A stretch of DNA of 7,107 nucleotides, from assembly GCA_025451135.1 (NCBI GenBank), contig JANWKW010000184.1, positions 1-7,107 on the forward strand. The letters run 5' to 3'. Origin of the DNA: Vulcanimicrobiia bacterium (GTDB taxonomy: Bacteria; Vulcanimicrobiota; Vulcanimicrobiia; Vulcanimicrobiales; Vulcanimicrobiaceae). Numbering within the stretch: the first letter of the stretch is position 1; every line of letters starts with the position of its first letter. The notes below the pieces were generated by a model. The model did not search any database, had not been told where the DNA came from, and was given only the letters and a program-made list of their open reading frames with translations. Position numbers and translations under genes: made by a program. Shown in pieces: positions 1 through 5,908 of this stretch.

Positions 1-1003
1 GCGCGGGCGTCGCCAGCTTTCCGGAGCCGGTATCGGCGAGCAGCCGGACCGCGATCGTCTGGGCGTTCGAAGCCGGCAGTTCGTCGACCGGATCGCCGGC
101 AGGCGCCGGTCCGAGAGGCGTGCCGCGCGCCGCTCCGGCCAGGGTCGGATCGAGGTCCACCCACGCGCCGCCGATCTGCGCTTGGAGCCACCAGTGGTCG
201 CGCACGTTCGCCATCAGCGGCGCGGTGCCGTCGCCCGTCGCAAGCATGCTGCCTTTGCCCGCCAACATCGAGGCCGCGGTCGCGGCCTGCTGTCGCGCCG
301 ACGCGAGGCCGGCCGCGATGGCGTCTCTGGCCGCTTGCGTCGCGACGATCGCCTTCGGATCGACGGGCGTGGCCGCCGTCGCGGACGCGACGATCTTGGC
401 GGCGTCGGCGTCGGCGAGGGGCGCGTGGACGTAGCGCGACGGAACCGATCGGGCGGCGAGCAGGTCGTGCAGCAGCGCGGCCTTGTCGGCGGGAGACCCG
501 GCCTTGCTCGCGAGCGTGCCGCGCGCGCCGCGCATCTCGCCCGCATAGGCATCGGTCTTGATCACGTCGCGCACGAACGCGAACGCTGCGTCGGGCGAGG
601 TGAAGGTCGCGGCCGCGGCAGCCACGTCGTACGAGGTCGCAGGCAACTGCTTGCGTAACGCGGCGAACTTGGCGAGACGATCGTTGAGGAACGGCGAGAA
701 CGTCTTGCAGCCGTCGCTCGCGGCCGGCGACGGCGTCGCGGTGGCGGGCGCGCCGCCGCCCATCGCCGCGCCGAACCCGCCCATGTTGTCCTGCGCGCCG
801 GAGCCCATCTTCGAGGCCGCTCCGGCGCCGGGCGCCCAGCCCTCGATGCCGGCCAGCGCGTCGGGTTCGTCGGACGGCGGGCACGGCGCGGCGACGAACA
901 TCGTGGATCGGTCGGCCGCGATCGCCGCGCCGCCGTTCCCGCCCGAACATCCGGCGAGGAGGCTCGTGGTGGCCGCCAGCAGCAGCGCGATCGCGCGTTT
1001 CAT
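1..1003 (-). CDS. Lipoprotein with transglutaminase-like domain (partial; C-terminus beyond left edge)
   Basis: The reading frame opens with ATG at 1003 and stays open to the window edge, giving 334 visible codons. The N-terminus is a lipoprotein signal: Lys2/Arg3, a hydrophobic run, and the lipobox L-A-G-C with Cys19. A Gly/Ala/Pro-rich low-complexity stretch follows (about 20-98). Residues about 140-290 resemble the transglutaminase-like superfamily: a helix with P-A-D-K-A-A-L-L (171-178) leading to P-S-R-Y-V (188-192), then H270-W-W and D-L-D-P-T (283-287), matching the family's His and Asp motifs. The nucleophilic Cys expected just before D-K-A-x-L-L is absent (S170-P171-A172), so protease or transglutaminase activity is doubtful and a binding role is possible. 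It lies 8 nt after the OmpA-type gene, with an SD (GAGGGA) that overlaps the preceding stop codon, so the two are probably co-translated. The CDS and lipobox calls are firm; the fold is inferred from motifs; the function is unknown. Confidence 0.82.
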   Translation of the reverse strand, partial: MKRAIALLLAATTSLLAGCSGGNGGAAIAADRSTMFVAAPCPPSDEPDALAGIEGWAPGAGAASKMGSGAQDNMGGFGAAMGGGAPATATPSPAASDGCKTFSPFLNDRLAKFAALRKQLPATSYDVAAAAATFTSPDAAFAFVRDVIKTDAYAGEMRGARGTLASKAGSPADKAALLHDLLAARSVPSRYVHAPLADADAAKIVASATAATPVDPKAIVATQAARDAIAAGLASARQQAATAASMLAGKGSMLATGDGTAPLMANVRDHWWLQAQIGGAWVDLDPTLAGAARGTPLGPAPAGDPVDELPASNAQTIAVRLLADTGSGKLATPA

Positions 1004-1014
1004 CGGATCCCTCA
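1004..1014 (-). promoter_or_regulatory. Overlapping stop codon and ribosome binding site between the two lipoprotein genes
   Basis: Read on the minus strand, TGAGGGATCCG precedes the ATG at 1003. The TGA stop of the OmpA-type gene (1014-1012) shares bases with the Shine-Dalgarno-like GAGGGA (1013-1008), which sits 4 nt from the start codon. This fixes the start of the downstream gene and indicates a two-gene operon with translational coupling. The coupling is inferred from spacing only. Confidence 0.7.
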
Positions 1015-3342
1015 CAGCCGCAGCAGCTCGACGCGGCGGTTGAGGGCTTTGCCGCCGGCGGTCGCGTTGGACGCGACCGGTCTGGTCAGTCCGAAGCCCT
1101 TGGGCACCAGTCGCGATGCGGCGATGTGGTAGCGATGGATCAGATCGTTCACGACCGACTGCGCGCGCGCTTGCGAGAGCTTCAGGTTGTAGGCGGCGCC
1201 GCCGTCCGAATCGGTGTGGCCCTCGATCTGGAAGCGCAGCGTCCGGTCCGCGTTCATCAGGTCGGCGATCTCCTTGATCACCGGTTCCGAGCGCGGCTGG
1301 ATCTTGGCGCTGTCGTAGTCGAAGTGGATGCCGTAGAGCCGGATGCGGCGCTGCTTCTTCGGGATCTTCTTGAGCGGCGCTTCGCCGTTGAACGTGATCG
1401 CCGCTTGCGACGTCTTGCCGTCGTCGCCGGTCGCGACGACCGTCACGGCGTACGTCCCGGGCGCGGTCGTCTTGGGGATGGTGACGGCGACCTTGAGCGG
1501 CTGCGTACCGCCGTTCATGTCGAACGCGGGCGCGTCGATCGACGGCGAGAACGGGCCCTGGGCGGCGACCGTGACGTGGCCTTTCCAGCCCTGGTTCGCG
1601 AGCACTTCCATCGGGAAGCTCATGCTCTGCGCCTTGCCGGCGGTGAAGGTCGCCTCGCGATCGGGTTGGAGCACGAACGACATCGAGACCTTGACGTTGC
1701 AGGGCAGGTCGGCCGGGATCGGCAGGTTCAACTCGAAGTCGCGCAGGCGCTGATACTCCGGGATGCTGCTGTCGTCCTCATCGAAGCCGTCGTAGACGAA
1801 GAACCCCTTGCCGTAGGGCGCGTACATCTGCATGAAGCCGTTGACGTCGTTCGAGTTGGTGCCGAACAGATGGCCGCACCAGTGGTCGTCCTTGGTCACG
1901 GTCGTGTTCGCGTCGCCCAGCTGGTTGCCGTCGTTGGCGGCGTAGGCGGCCGCGTCGAGGAAGCGCTTGGCATCGCTCTTGTCGAGCGATCCGAGATCGT
2001 CGGACTCGACCTCGATCAGCCGTTTGCCGTGCGCGCCGCCCGCGCCCGGATTGTCGGTGACGAATTGATACGGCAGGAAGCCGTAGTGCGTCGTCTTGCC
2101 GCACATGTCGGAGTCGTACATCGTGGCGACGTGGCCGGCTTCCACCCAATCGTCGAGCAGCTTGCCCTGGGCGGGCGAGATATAGTCGTCGCTCGTGCAG
2201 ACGCCGTTGAAGACGACCACGTCGCTGGCCGCGAGCACGTCCGCGTCCAGGAATGCGGCCGGGATGTGCGCGATCCGGTAGTGCTTGAGCGCCGCGTCGT
2301 ACTCGGTCCCGAGCGGATAGGGCGTCTTCTTGGCCTCCGAATCGAGCACGGTGATGCGGCGCGTGCCGGTGCCGATCGGCGGCTCCGGATAGCAGTACTT
2401 GGGCCGCGCGGTCGTGGCCGTGTAGTGGATGGGATCGTTCTCGGCGCCCTCCCACCCGATCATCTGCGTGCCTTCGTCGTTGATGACGAGCCGGCCGGGC
2501 GTTCCGTCGTGGTGATAGGCGACGGTTCGACCGTCGGTCACCGTCCCGACGCTCGTGTTGCCCGACTTCTCGGCGTAGCAGTGGAAGAGCGCGATGCCGT
2601 CGCCGACGCTGATCGCGCGCACCAGCCACGGATCGTCGGAGGTATCGAGGTTGTTGTCCTTGCCGGCCTTGTAGGGATGGTCGTGTTCGACGAAGATGCC
2701 CGAGACCGGTGCCGCGGTGCGCAGCGGCAGCGTGCCCGTCAGGACGACGCGGTCGAGTCCCGTGCCTTTCGGGCTCGCGTAGGTCAGCCGGACCCAGCGC
2801 GCTTGGGCATTCGGCTTGAGGCCGACCACGGCGCGGTCGCCGCTGGGCGAATCCAGGGTGCCGCCGTCGCTGAAGCCGTCCGTCGCGCTGGTGGTGGAGA
2901 AAGCGACGGTCAGCGAGTGCTTGGGATCCTGCGGGTCCTTGGGATCGGTCGCGTCGAGGGTCGCCTCGACCGAGGCGATCGTCTCGACGGTCGGGAGTTC
3001 GTAGACGAAGACGTACGGCGGCGAGCCGCCCTCGTTGAAGCTCGGGCCGTCGTGGACGACCTCGTCGGGATCGTTCTCGAGATTGGCCGGATACGAGACG
3101 ACCCGGGCACCGTTGTTGACGGAGAGCAGGTTCGGGTCGGGCACGGGAGTCGGCGCCGGGGTGGCCGTCCCGCCCGGCTCGATCGAGGCCGGCTGGCCCG
3201 TCCCCGTGGACGGAGCCTCCGCGGGTGACGCCGAAGCGGCCGGCGGCGCGCTCGGGCCGGTCTGGGCGGATTGCCCGCCGCCGCCGCACGCCACGAGGGC
3301 GAGGAGGGTCGTCAAAGCCGCGAATTGCGATACACGTCTCAT
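1012..3342 (-). CDS. Multidomain lipoprotein with C-terminal OmpA peptidoglycan-binding domain
   Basis: Complete 776-residue protein. The lipobox L-V-A-C (Cys19) follows a hydrophobic signal, then a Gly/Ser/Pro/Thr-rich linker runs to about residue 70. Residues about 75-210 look like a beta-sandwich (discoidin/NPCBM-like; W183-V-R-L and L-D-R-V-V-L). Residues about 215-545 hold an unassigned region that includes a glutamine-amidotransferase/ThuA-like stretch (D-V-V-V-F-N-G 374-380, W399-V-x-A-G-H). Cys255, 317, 382, 414, 489 and 548 could form disulfides outside the cytoplasm. Residues about 550-652 look Ig-like. Residues 665-776 form an OmpA domain: F674-D-Y-D-S-A-K-I, G708-H-T-D, L-S-Q-A-R-A, N768-R-R. 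D711 and R726 have the same 15-residue separation as the diaminopimelate-binding pair D271/R286 of E. coli OmpA. The likely role is an outer-membrane lipoprotein tethered to peptidoglycan. The OmpA end is firm; the central domains are tentative. There is no clear Shine-Dalgarno before the ATG. Confidence 0.88.
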   Translation of the reverse strand: MRRVSQFAALTTLLALVACGGGGQSAQTGPSAPPAASASPAEAPSTGTGQPASIEPGGTATPAPTPVPDPNLLSVNNGARVVSYPANLENDPDEVVHDGPSFNEGGSPPYVFVYELPTVETIASVEATLDATDPKDPQDPKHSLTVAFSTTSATDGFSDGGTLDSPSGDRAVVGLKPNAQARWVRLTYASPKGTGLDRVVLTGTLPLRTAAPVSGIFVEHDHPYKAGKDNNLDTSDDPWLVRAISVGDGIALFHCYAEKSGNTSVGTVTDGRTVAYHHDGTPGRLVINDEGTQMIGWEGAENDPIHYTATTARPKYCYPEPPIGTGTRRITVLDSEAKKTPYPLGTEYDAALKHYRIAHIPAAFLDADVLAASDVVVFNGVCTSDDYISPAQGKLLDDWVEAGHVATMYDSDMCGKTTHYGFLPYQFVTDNPGAGGAHGKRLIEVESDDLGSLDKSDAKRFLDAAAYAANDGNQLGDANTTVTKDDHWCGHLFGTNSNDVNGFMQMYAPYGKGFFVYDGFDEDDSSIPEYQRLRDFELNLPIPADLPCNVKVSMSFVLQPDREATFTAGKAQSMSFPMEVLANQGWKGHVTVAAQGPFSPSIDAPAFDMNGGTQPLKVAVTIPKTTAPGTYAVTVVATGDDGKTSQAAITFNGEAPLKKIPKKQRRIRLYGIHFDYDSAKIQPRSEPVIKEIADLMNADRTLRFQIEGHTDSDGGAAYNLKLSQARAQSVVNDLIHRYHIAASRLVPKGFGLTRPVASNATAGGKALNRRVELLRL

Positions 3343-3349
3343 CGAGGCG

Positions 3350-3355
3350 ACACTA
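3350..3355 (-). promoter_or_regulatory. Possible -10 box for a leaderless lipoprotein transcript
   Basis: On the minus strand the hexamer TAGTGT fits the loose TANNNT -10 pattern and ends 7 nt before the ATG at 3342, the spacing expected if transcription starts at or next to the start codon. No Shine-Dalgarno is visible before this ATG, which agrees with leaderless translation. No -35 match was found, and a TANNNT hexamer arises easily by chance, so this is only a candidate. Confidence 0.25.
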
Positions 3356-3385
3356 CCCGCATCGACCCCCCGGCGCCTTCCGCCC

Positions 3386-3414
3386 TAGACCCAAATGCCC
3401 AGGCGTGCTATACT
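3386..3414 (+). promoter_or_regulatory. Sigma-70-type promoter for rpsB
   Basis: A -35 element TAGACC (3386-3391, 4 of 6 to TTGACA) and a -10 element TATACT (3409-3414, 5 of 6 to TATAAT) are separated by exactly 17 nt. The bases TGC directly before the -10 box give an extended -10 motif (TGN). Transcription would begin near 3421, leaving a leader of about 100 nt before the rpsB ATG. It is the best promoter-like sequence I noticed in the window and sits where the ribosomal protein operon needs one. Confidence 0.68.
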
Positions 3415-3420
3415 CGCGCG

Positions 3421-3521
3421 GTTGTTCACTTCATCTCGCACGAGGCGGGATGCTATGGTTCGAACCGGCCGCATCGCCACGAGGGCAGCGCGACCCGGAC
3501 CAGCAGAAAGGTCTCTTTCCC
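3421..3521 (+). promoter_or_regulatory. rpsB 5' leader with possible secondary structure
   Basis: This is the untranslated leader predicted downstream of the promoter. It contains GATGC (3449-3453) complementary to GCATC (3471-3475), enclosing the self-complementary GGTTCGAACC (3457-3466). Near the start, GACC (3498-3501) can pair with GGTC (3510-3513), which would cover part of the AAAGG ribosome binding site (3507-3511). S2 represses its own operon through the rpsB leader in gammaproteobacteria, so a regulatory leader is plausible here, but the stems are short and no known leader motif is recognised. Confidence 0.3.
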
Positions 3522-4304
3522 ATGTCCGTCATCACCATGCGCGAACTGCTCGAAGCGGGCGTGCACTTCGGTCACCAGACGCGTCGCTGGAATCCGAAAA
3601 TGAAGCCGTACATCTTCCAAGAGCGTAACGGCATCTACATCATCGATCTCGCCCAGACCGTGCAGAAGATGCGCCTGACCTACGAAGTGGTCAAGCAGCT
3701 CTCGCGCGCCGGTAAGGTCATCCTATTCGTCGGCACCAAGAAGCAAGCGCAGGACGTCGTCAAGGACGAAGCCGAGCGCGCCGGCACCTACTTCGTGAAC
3801 CAGCGCTGGCTGGGCGGCACGCTCACCAACTTCGCGACGATCCAGAAGCGCATCGCGCGCCTGCGCGAGCTCGAGAACATGAAGGCGCAAGGCGACTTCG
3901 ACCGCCTCCCCAAGAAGGAGGTCTCGAAGCTCCAGGACGAGCTCAACAAGCTCGAGCGCTTCCTCGGCGGCATCAAGGATATGCACCGCTTGCCGGACGC
4001 GATCTTCATCGTCGATCCGAAGAAGGAGCGCATCGCGGTCCTCGAGGCCAAGAAGCTGAACATCCCGATCATCGCGGTCATCGATACGAACTGCGATCCG
4101 GACGAGATCGCCTACCCGATCCCGGGCAACGACGACGCCATCCGCGCCGTCAAGCTGATGGTCGGCAAGATCGCCAACGCCATCATCGAGGGCCGGACCG
4201 AGAGCGAGTCGTCGTACGACACGGACGCGGCCTACGCCGAAGCGCCGGCCTACGAAGAAGCCGCCGAACCGACCCTGGCCGAAGCCGAAGCCGCCCGCGC
4301 GTAA
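3522..4304 (+). CDS. rpsB: 30S ribosomal protein S2
   Basis: Complete 260-residue protein of normal length for bacterial S2, a protein of the small subunit's head-platform region whose incorporation brings in S1 in many bacteria. Diagnostic stretches are M-R-E-L-L-E-A-G-V-H-F-G-H-Q (6-19), W23-N-P-K-M-K-P-Y-I, F-V-G-T-K-K-Q-A (69-76), N93-Q-R-W-L-G-G-T-L-T-N, L157-P-D-A-I-F-I-V-D and I188-D-T-N-C-D-P-D. The frame extends upstream to 3225, but homology starts at the ATG at 3522, which has AAAGG 10 nt before it and lies downstream of the promoter. The C-terminal tail (about 226-258) is acidic and Ala/Glu/Tyr-rich, a variable region in S2. It is the first gene of the plus-strand cluster, followed by tsf as in most bacteria. 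Confidence 0.98.
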   Translation: MSVITMRELLEAGVHFGHQTRRWNPKMKPYIFQERNGIYIIDLAQTVQKMRLTYEVVKQLSRAGKVILFVGTKKQAQDVVKDEAERAGTYFVNQRWLGGTLTNFATIQKRIARLRELENMKAQGDFDRLPKKEVSKLQDELNKLERFLGGIKDMHRLPDAIFIVDPKKERIAVLEAKKLNIPIIAVIDTNCDPDEIAYPIPGNDDAIRAVKLMVGKIANAIIEGRTESESSYDTDAAYAEAPAYEEAAEPTLAEAEAARA

Positions 4305-4312
4305 GCGCGGGC
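4293..4312 (+). other. GC-rich hairpin with the rpsB stop codon in its loop
   Basis: GCCCGCGC (4293-4300) and GCGCGGGC (4305-4312) form a perfect 8-bp stem around the loop GTAA (4301-4304). In RNA, GUAA fits the GNRA tetraloop rule. The rpsB stop TAA (4302-4304) lies in the loop. No T-tract follows, so it is not a standard intrinsic terminator; it could be an attenuator, a pause site, or a 3'-end stabiliser that adjusts tsf relative to rpsB. A hairpin between these genes has been described in E. coli, but any shared function is inference. Confidence 0.6.
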
Positions 4313-4358
4313 TCTAGACCCTCCCACACCCGTCCGAGCACAGCTGGAGTAATTCACC

Positions 4359-4973
4359 GTGTCGACCGCTACCTACCAACCCAAAGCCGACGAGATCAAA
4401 GCCCTTCGCGAAGAGACCGCCGCTCCGATGATGGACTGCCGCAAGGCCCTCATCGAAGCCGGCGGCGACATCGCCAAGGCCAAAGAAGTGCTGCTCGCGC
4501 GCGGCGCCGCGGCCGCCGAGAAGAAGGCCGAACGCAGCGCGAACGAAGGTCTGGTGACCGCCTACGTCCACGCCGGCGGCAAGATCGGCGTGCTGGTCGA
4601 AGTCAACTGCGAGACCGACTTCGTCGCGCGCAATCCGAAGTTCGGCGAACTCGGCCGCGATATCGCGATGCACATCGCGGCCATGTCGCCGCAGTACCTG
4701 GATCGCGAGAGCGTCCCGGCCGGCGTCCTCGACGGCGTCAAGACCGAACTCGCGGCCTCGGTGCCGCCCGGCAAGCCGGCCGACATCGTCACCAAGATCG
4801 TCGACGGCAAGCTCAACAAGTGGTACGAGGACCACGTCCTGCTCGACCAGCGCTTCGTCAAGGACGACGCCCTCTCGATCAACGACCTCATCAATGCCGC
4901 GGTCGGATTCCTCGGCGAGAAGATCAAGGTCCGCCGCTTCTCCAAGTTCGCGCTCGGCGACGACCAACAATAA
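4359..4973 (+). CDS. tsf: Elongation factor Ts (short form)
   Basis: Guanine-nucleotide exchange factor that releases GDP from EF-Tu in the cytoplasm. Complete at 204 residues, close to the short form of Thermus and much shorter than the roughly 283 residues of E. coli, so the extended dimerisation and coiled-coil parts are reduced. The N-terminal UBA-like domain (about 8-50) holds the first signature (L-R-E-E-T-A-A-P-M-M-D-C-R-K-A-L, 16-31). The second signature, E85-T-D-F-V-A-R, supplies the T-D-F residues that contact EF-Tu. The region G138-K-P-A-D-I-V to F166-V-K-D is also typical. The start is GTG at 4359 with GGAG (4345-4348) 10 nt upstream; the protein then begins M-S-T-A-T. It lies 54 nt after rpsB, beyond the hairpin around the rpsB stop. 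Confidence 0.97.
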   Translation: MSTATYQPKADEIKALREETAAPMMDCRKALIEAGGDIAKAKEVLLARGAAAAEKKAERSANEGLVTAYVHAGGKIGVLVEVNCETDFVARNPKFGELGRDIAMHIAAMSPQYLDRESVPAGVLDGVKTELAASVPPGKPADIVTKIVDGKLNKWYEDHVLLDQRFVKDDALSINDLINAAVGFLGEKIKVRRFSKFALGDDQQ

Positions 4974-4974
4974 A

Positions 4975-5138
4975 GACGACTCCGTGCAAAAATCCGCAAG
5001 CCCGCCTCCGAGCCGCGTTCGCAGCGCTTCCTTCGTTGCTCATCGGTCACGACGCCCCGACGTCGCTCCCTCTTCGCGCCTCGGAATCGCTACAAACGCG
5101 ACTCGGATCCGGGCTCGCGGCTTCTGCACGAAGTCGTC
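4975..5138. repeat. Long imperfect palindrome filling the tsf-pyrH spacer
   Basis: The left arm 4975-5031 and right arm 5083-5138 are complementary over 56 aligned pairs with 46 matches and one bulged base. The outer ends read GACGACTCCGTGCA and, on the opposite strand, GACGACTTCGTGCA. The centre (5032-5082) is mostly unpaired apart from a small apical hairpin, CGACG (5050-5054) with CGTCG (5061-5065), on the same axis. The element starts 1 nt after the tsf stop and ends at the base before the pyrH ATG. I see no clear flanking target duplication and no protein-coding signal. It could be a REP/MITE-like repeat or a structured RNA; which one cannot be settled from one copy. The pairing itself was checked base by base. 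Confidence 0.85.
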
Positions 5139-5879
5139 ATGAACGCCTCCCCCAAATATCGACGCATACTGCTGAAGATCTCGGGGGAGGCGTTCTCCGG
5201 GACCGAGACCGGCGTCGACGTGAACACGACGCGCGCGATGGCCGAGCAGATCGGCGAGGTCGCGGCCGACGGCGTCTCGATCGCCGTCGTGGTCGGAGGC
5301 GGCAACATCTGGCGCGGCAAGGTCCACGAAGAGGCCGGGATGGATCGCGCGACCGCCGACTACATGGGCATGCTCGCGACCGTCATCAACGCGCTCGCCC
5401 TCCAGGACTCGCTCGAACGGATGGGCGTCGCCTCGCGCGTGCAGACCGCGATCGCGATGCACCAGATCGCGGAGCCGTACATCCGCCGCCGCGCGATCCG
5501 TCACTTGGAGAAGGGCCGGGTCGTGATCTTCGCGGCCGGCACCGGCAACCCGTACTTCACCACCGATACCACCGCAGCGCTGCGCGCGGTCGAGGTCGGG
5601 GCGCAGGCCATCCTCAAGGCGACCAAGGTCGACGGCATCTACACGGCCGATCCCAAGAAGGATCCGGCCGCCACCCGCTTCGACCATCTCGACTACATGG
5701 ACGTGCTCCAGCGCGGCCTCGAGGTGATGGACTCGACCGCGATGGCGCTCTGCATGGACAACCGCCTGCCGATCATCGTGTTCGACATGGCCAATGCGGG
5801 GAATATCCGCCGGGTGGTCTGGGGCGAGAACATCGGCACCTTCGTCGGTAAGGATATCGTGCCGGTCTCCGCGCAATAA
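5139..5879 (+). CDS. pyrH: Uridylate kinase (UMP kinase)
   Basis: ATP-dependent phosphorylation of UMP to UDP in pyrimidine nucleotide synthesis; bacterial PyrH is a cytoplasmic hexamer of the amino-acid-kinase fold, unrelated to eukaryotic UMP/CMP kinase, and is usually feedback-inhibited by UTP. Complete at 246 residues, near the usual 235-245. Motifs: K13-I-S-G-E (phosphate binding), V51-V-G-G-G-N-I-W-R-G, A133-G-T-G-N-P-Y-F-T-T-D-T-T-A (UMP and acceptor site), K163-V-D-G-I-Y-T-A-D-P. The ATG at 5139 matches the family N-terminus (K-Y-R-R-I-L-L-K-I-S-G-E), but the 20 nt before it hold no good Shine-Dalgarno, only GAAG at 5130-5133, and belong to the right arm of the palindrome. Translation may therefore depend on that structure or on coupling to tsf. 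frr follows 29 nt downstream. Confidence 0.97.
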   Translation: MNASPKYRRILLKISGEAFSGTETGVDVNTTRAMAEQIGEVAADGVSIAVVVGGGNIWRGKVHEEAGMDRATADYMGMLATVINALALQDSLERMGVASRVQTAIAMHQIAEPYIRRRAIRHLEKGRVVIFAAGTGNPYFTTDTTAALRAVEVGAQAILKATKVDGIYTADPKKDPAATRFDHLDYMDVLQRGLEVMDSTAMALCMDNRLPIIVFDMANAGNIRRVVWGENIGTFVGKDIVPVSAQ

Positions 5880-5908
5880 CGTCCTTCCAGCACTTTCCGG
5901 GAGATACC

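Noticed and set aside
1126..3228. A 700-codon open frame on the plus strand opposite the OmpA-type lipoprotein gene
   Set aside because: It is an antisense shadow caused by high GC and codon bias: its product is a low-complexity Arg/Val/Asp/Gly string without domains, while the minus-strand frame has a signal peptide and clear OmpA motifs.
3457..3466. GGTTCGAACC, similar to the T-arm of a tRNA
   Set aside because: No acceptor stem, D-arm or anticodon arm can be placed around it, so it is not a tRNA gene; it is kept only as a possible leader stem element.
3225..3521. Upstream extension of the rpsB frame by 99 codons
   Set aside because: It runs through the divergent lipoprotein gene and the promoter, and S2 homology begins only at the ATG at 3522, which has its own binding site.
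5068..5096. Possible pyrH promoter with TACAAA (5091-5096) as -10
   Set aside because: No acceptable -35 lies 16-18 nt upstream and the hexamer is inside the right arm of the palindrome; support is too weak to list.
4894..5142. An 82-codon plus-strand frame crossing the end of tsf and the palindrome
   Set aside because: It overlaps the tsf 3' end out of frame, its product is Ser/Arg low-complexity, and the sequence is better explained by the inverted repeat.
5040..5876. A 278-codon minus-strand frame opposite pyrH
   Set aside because: Its product is a His/Arg/Asp-rich string with no recognisable domain, and the plus strand encodes a complete, well-conserved UMP kinase.
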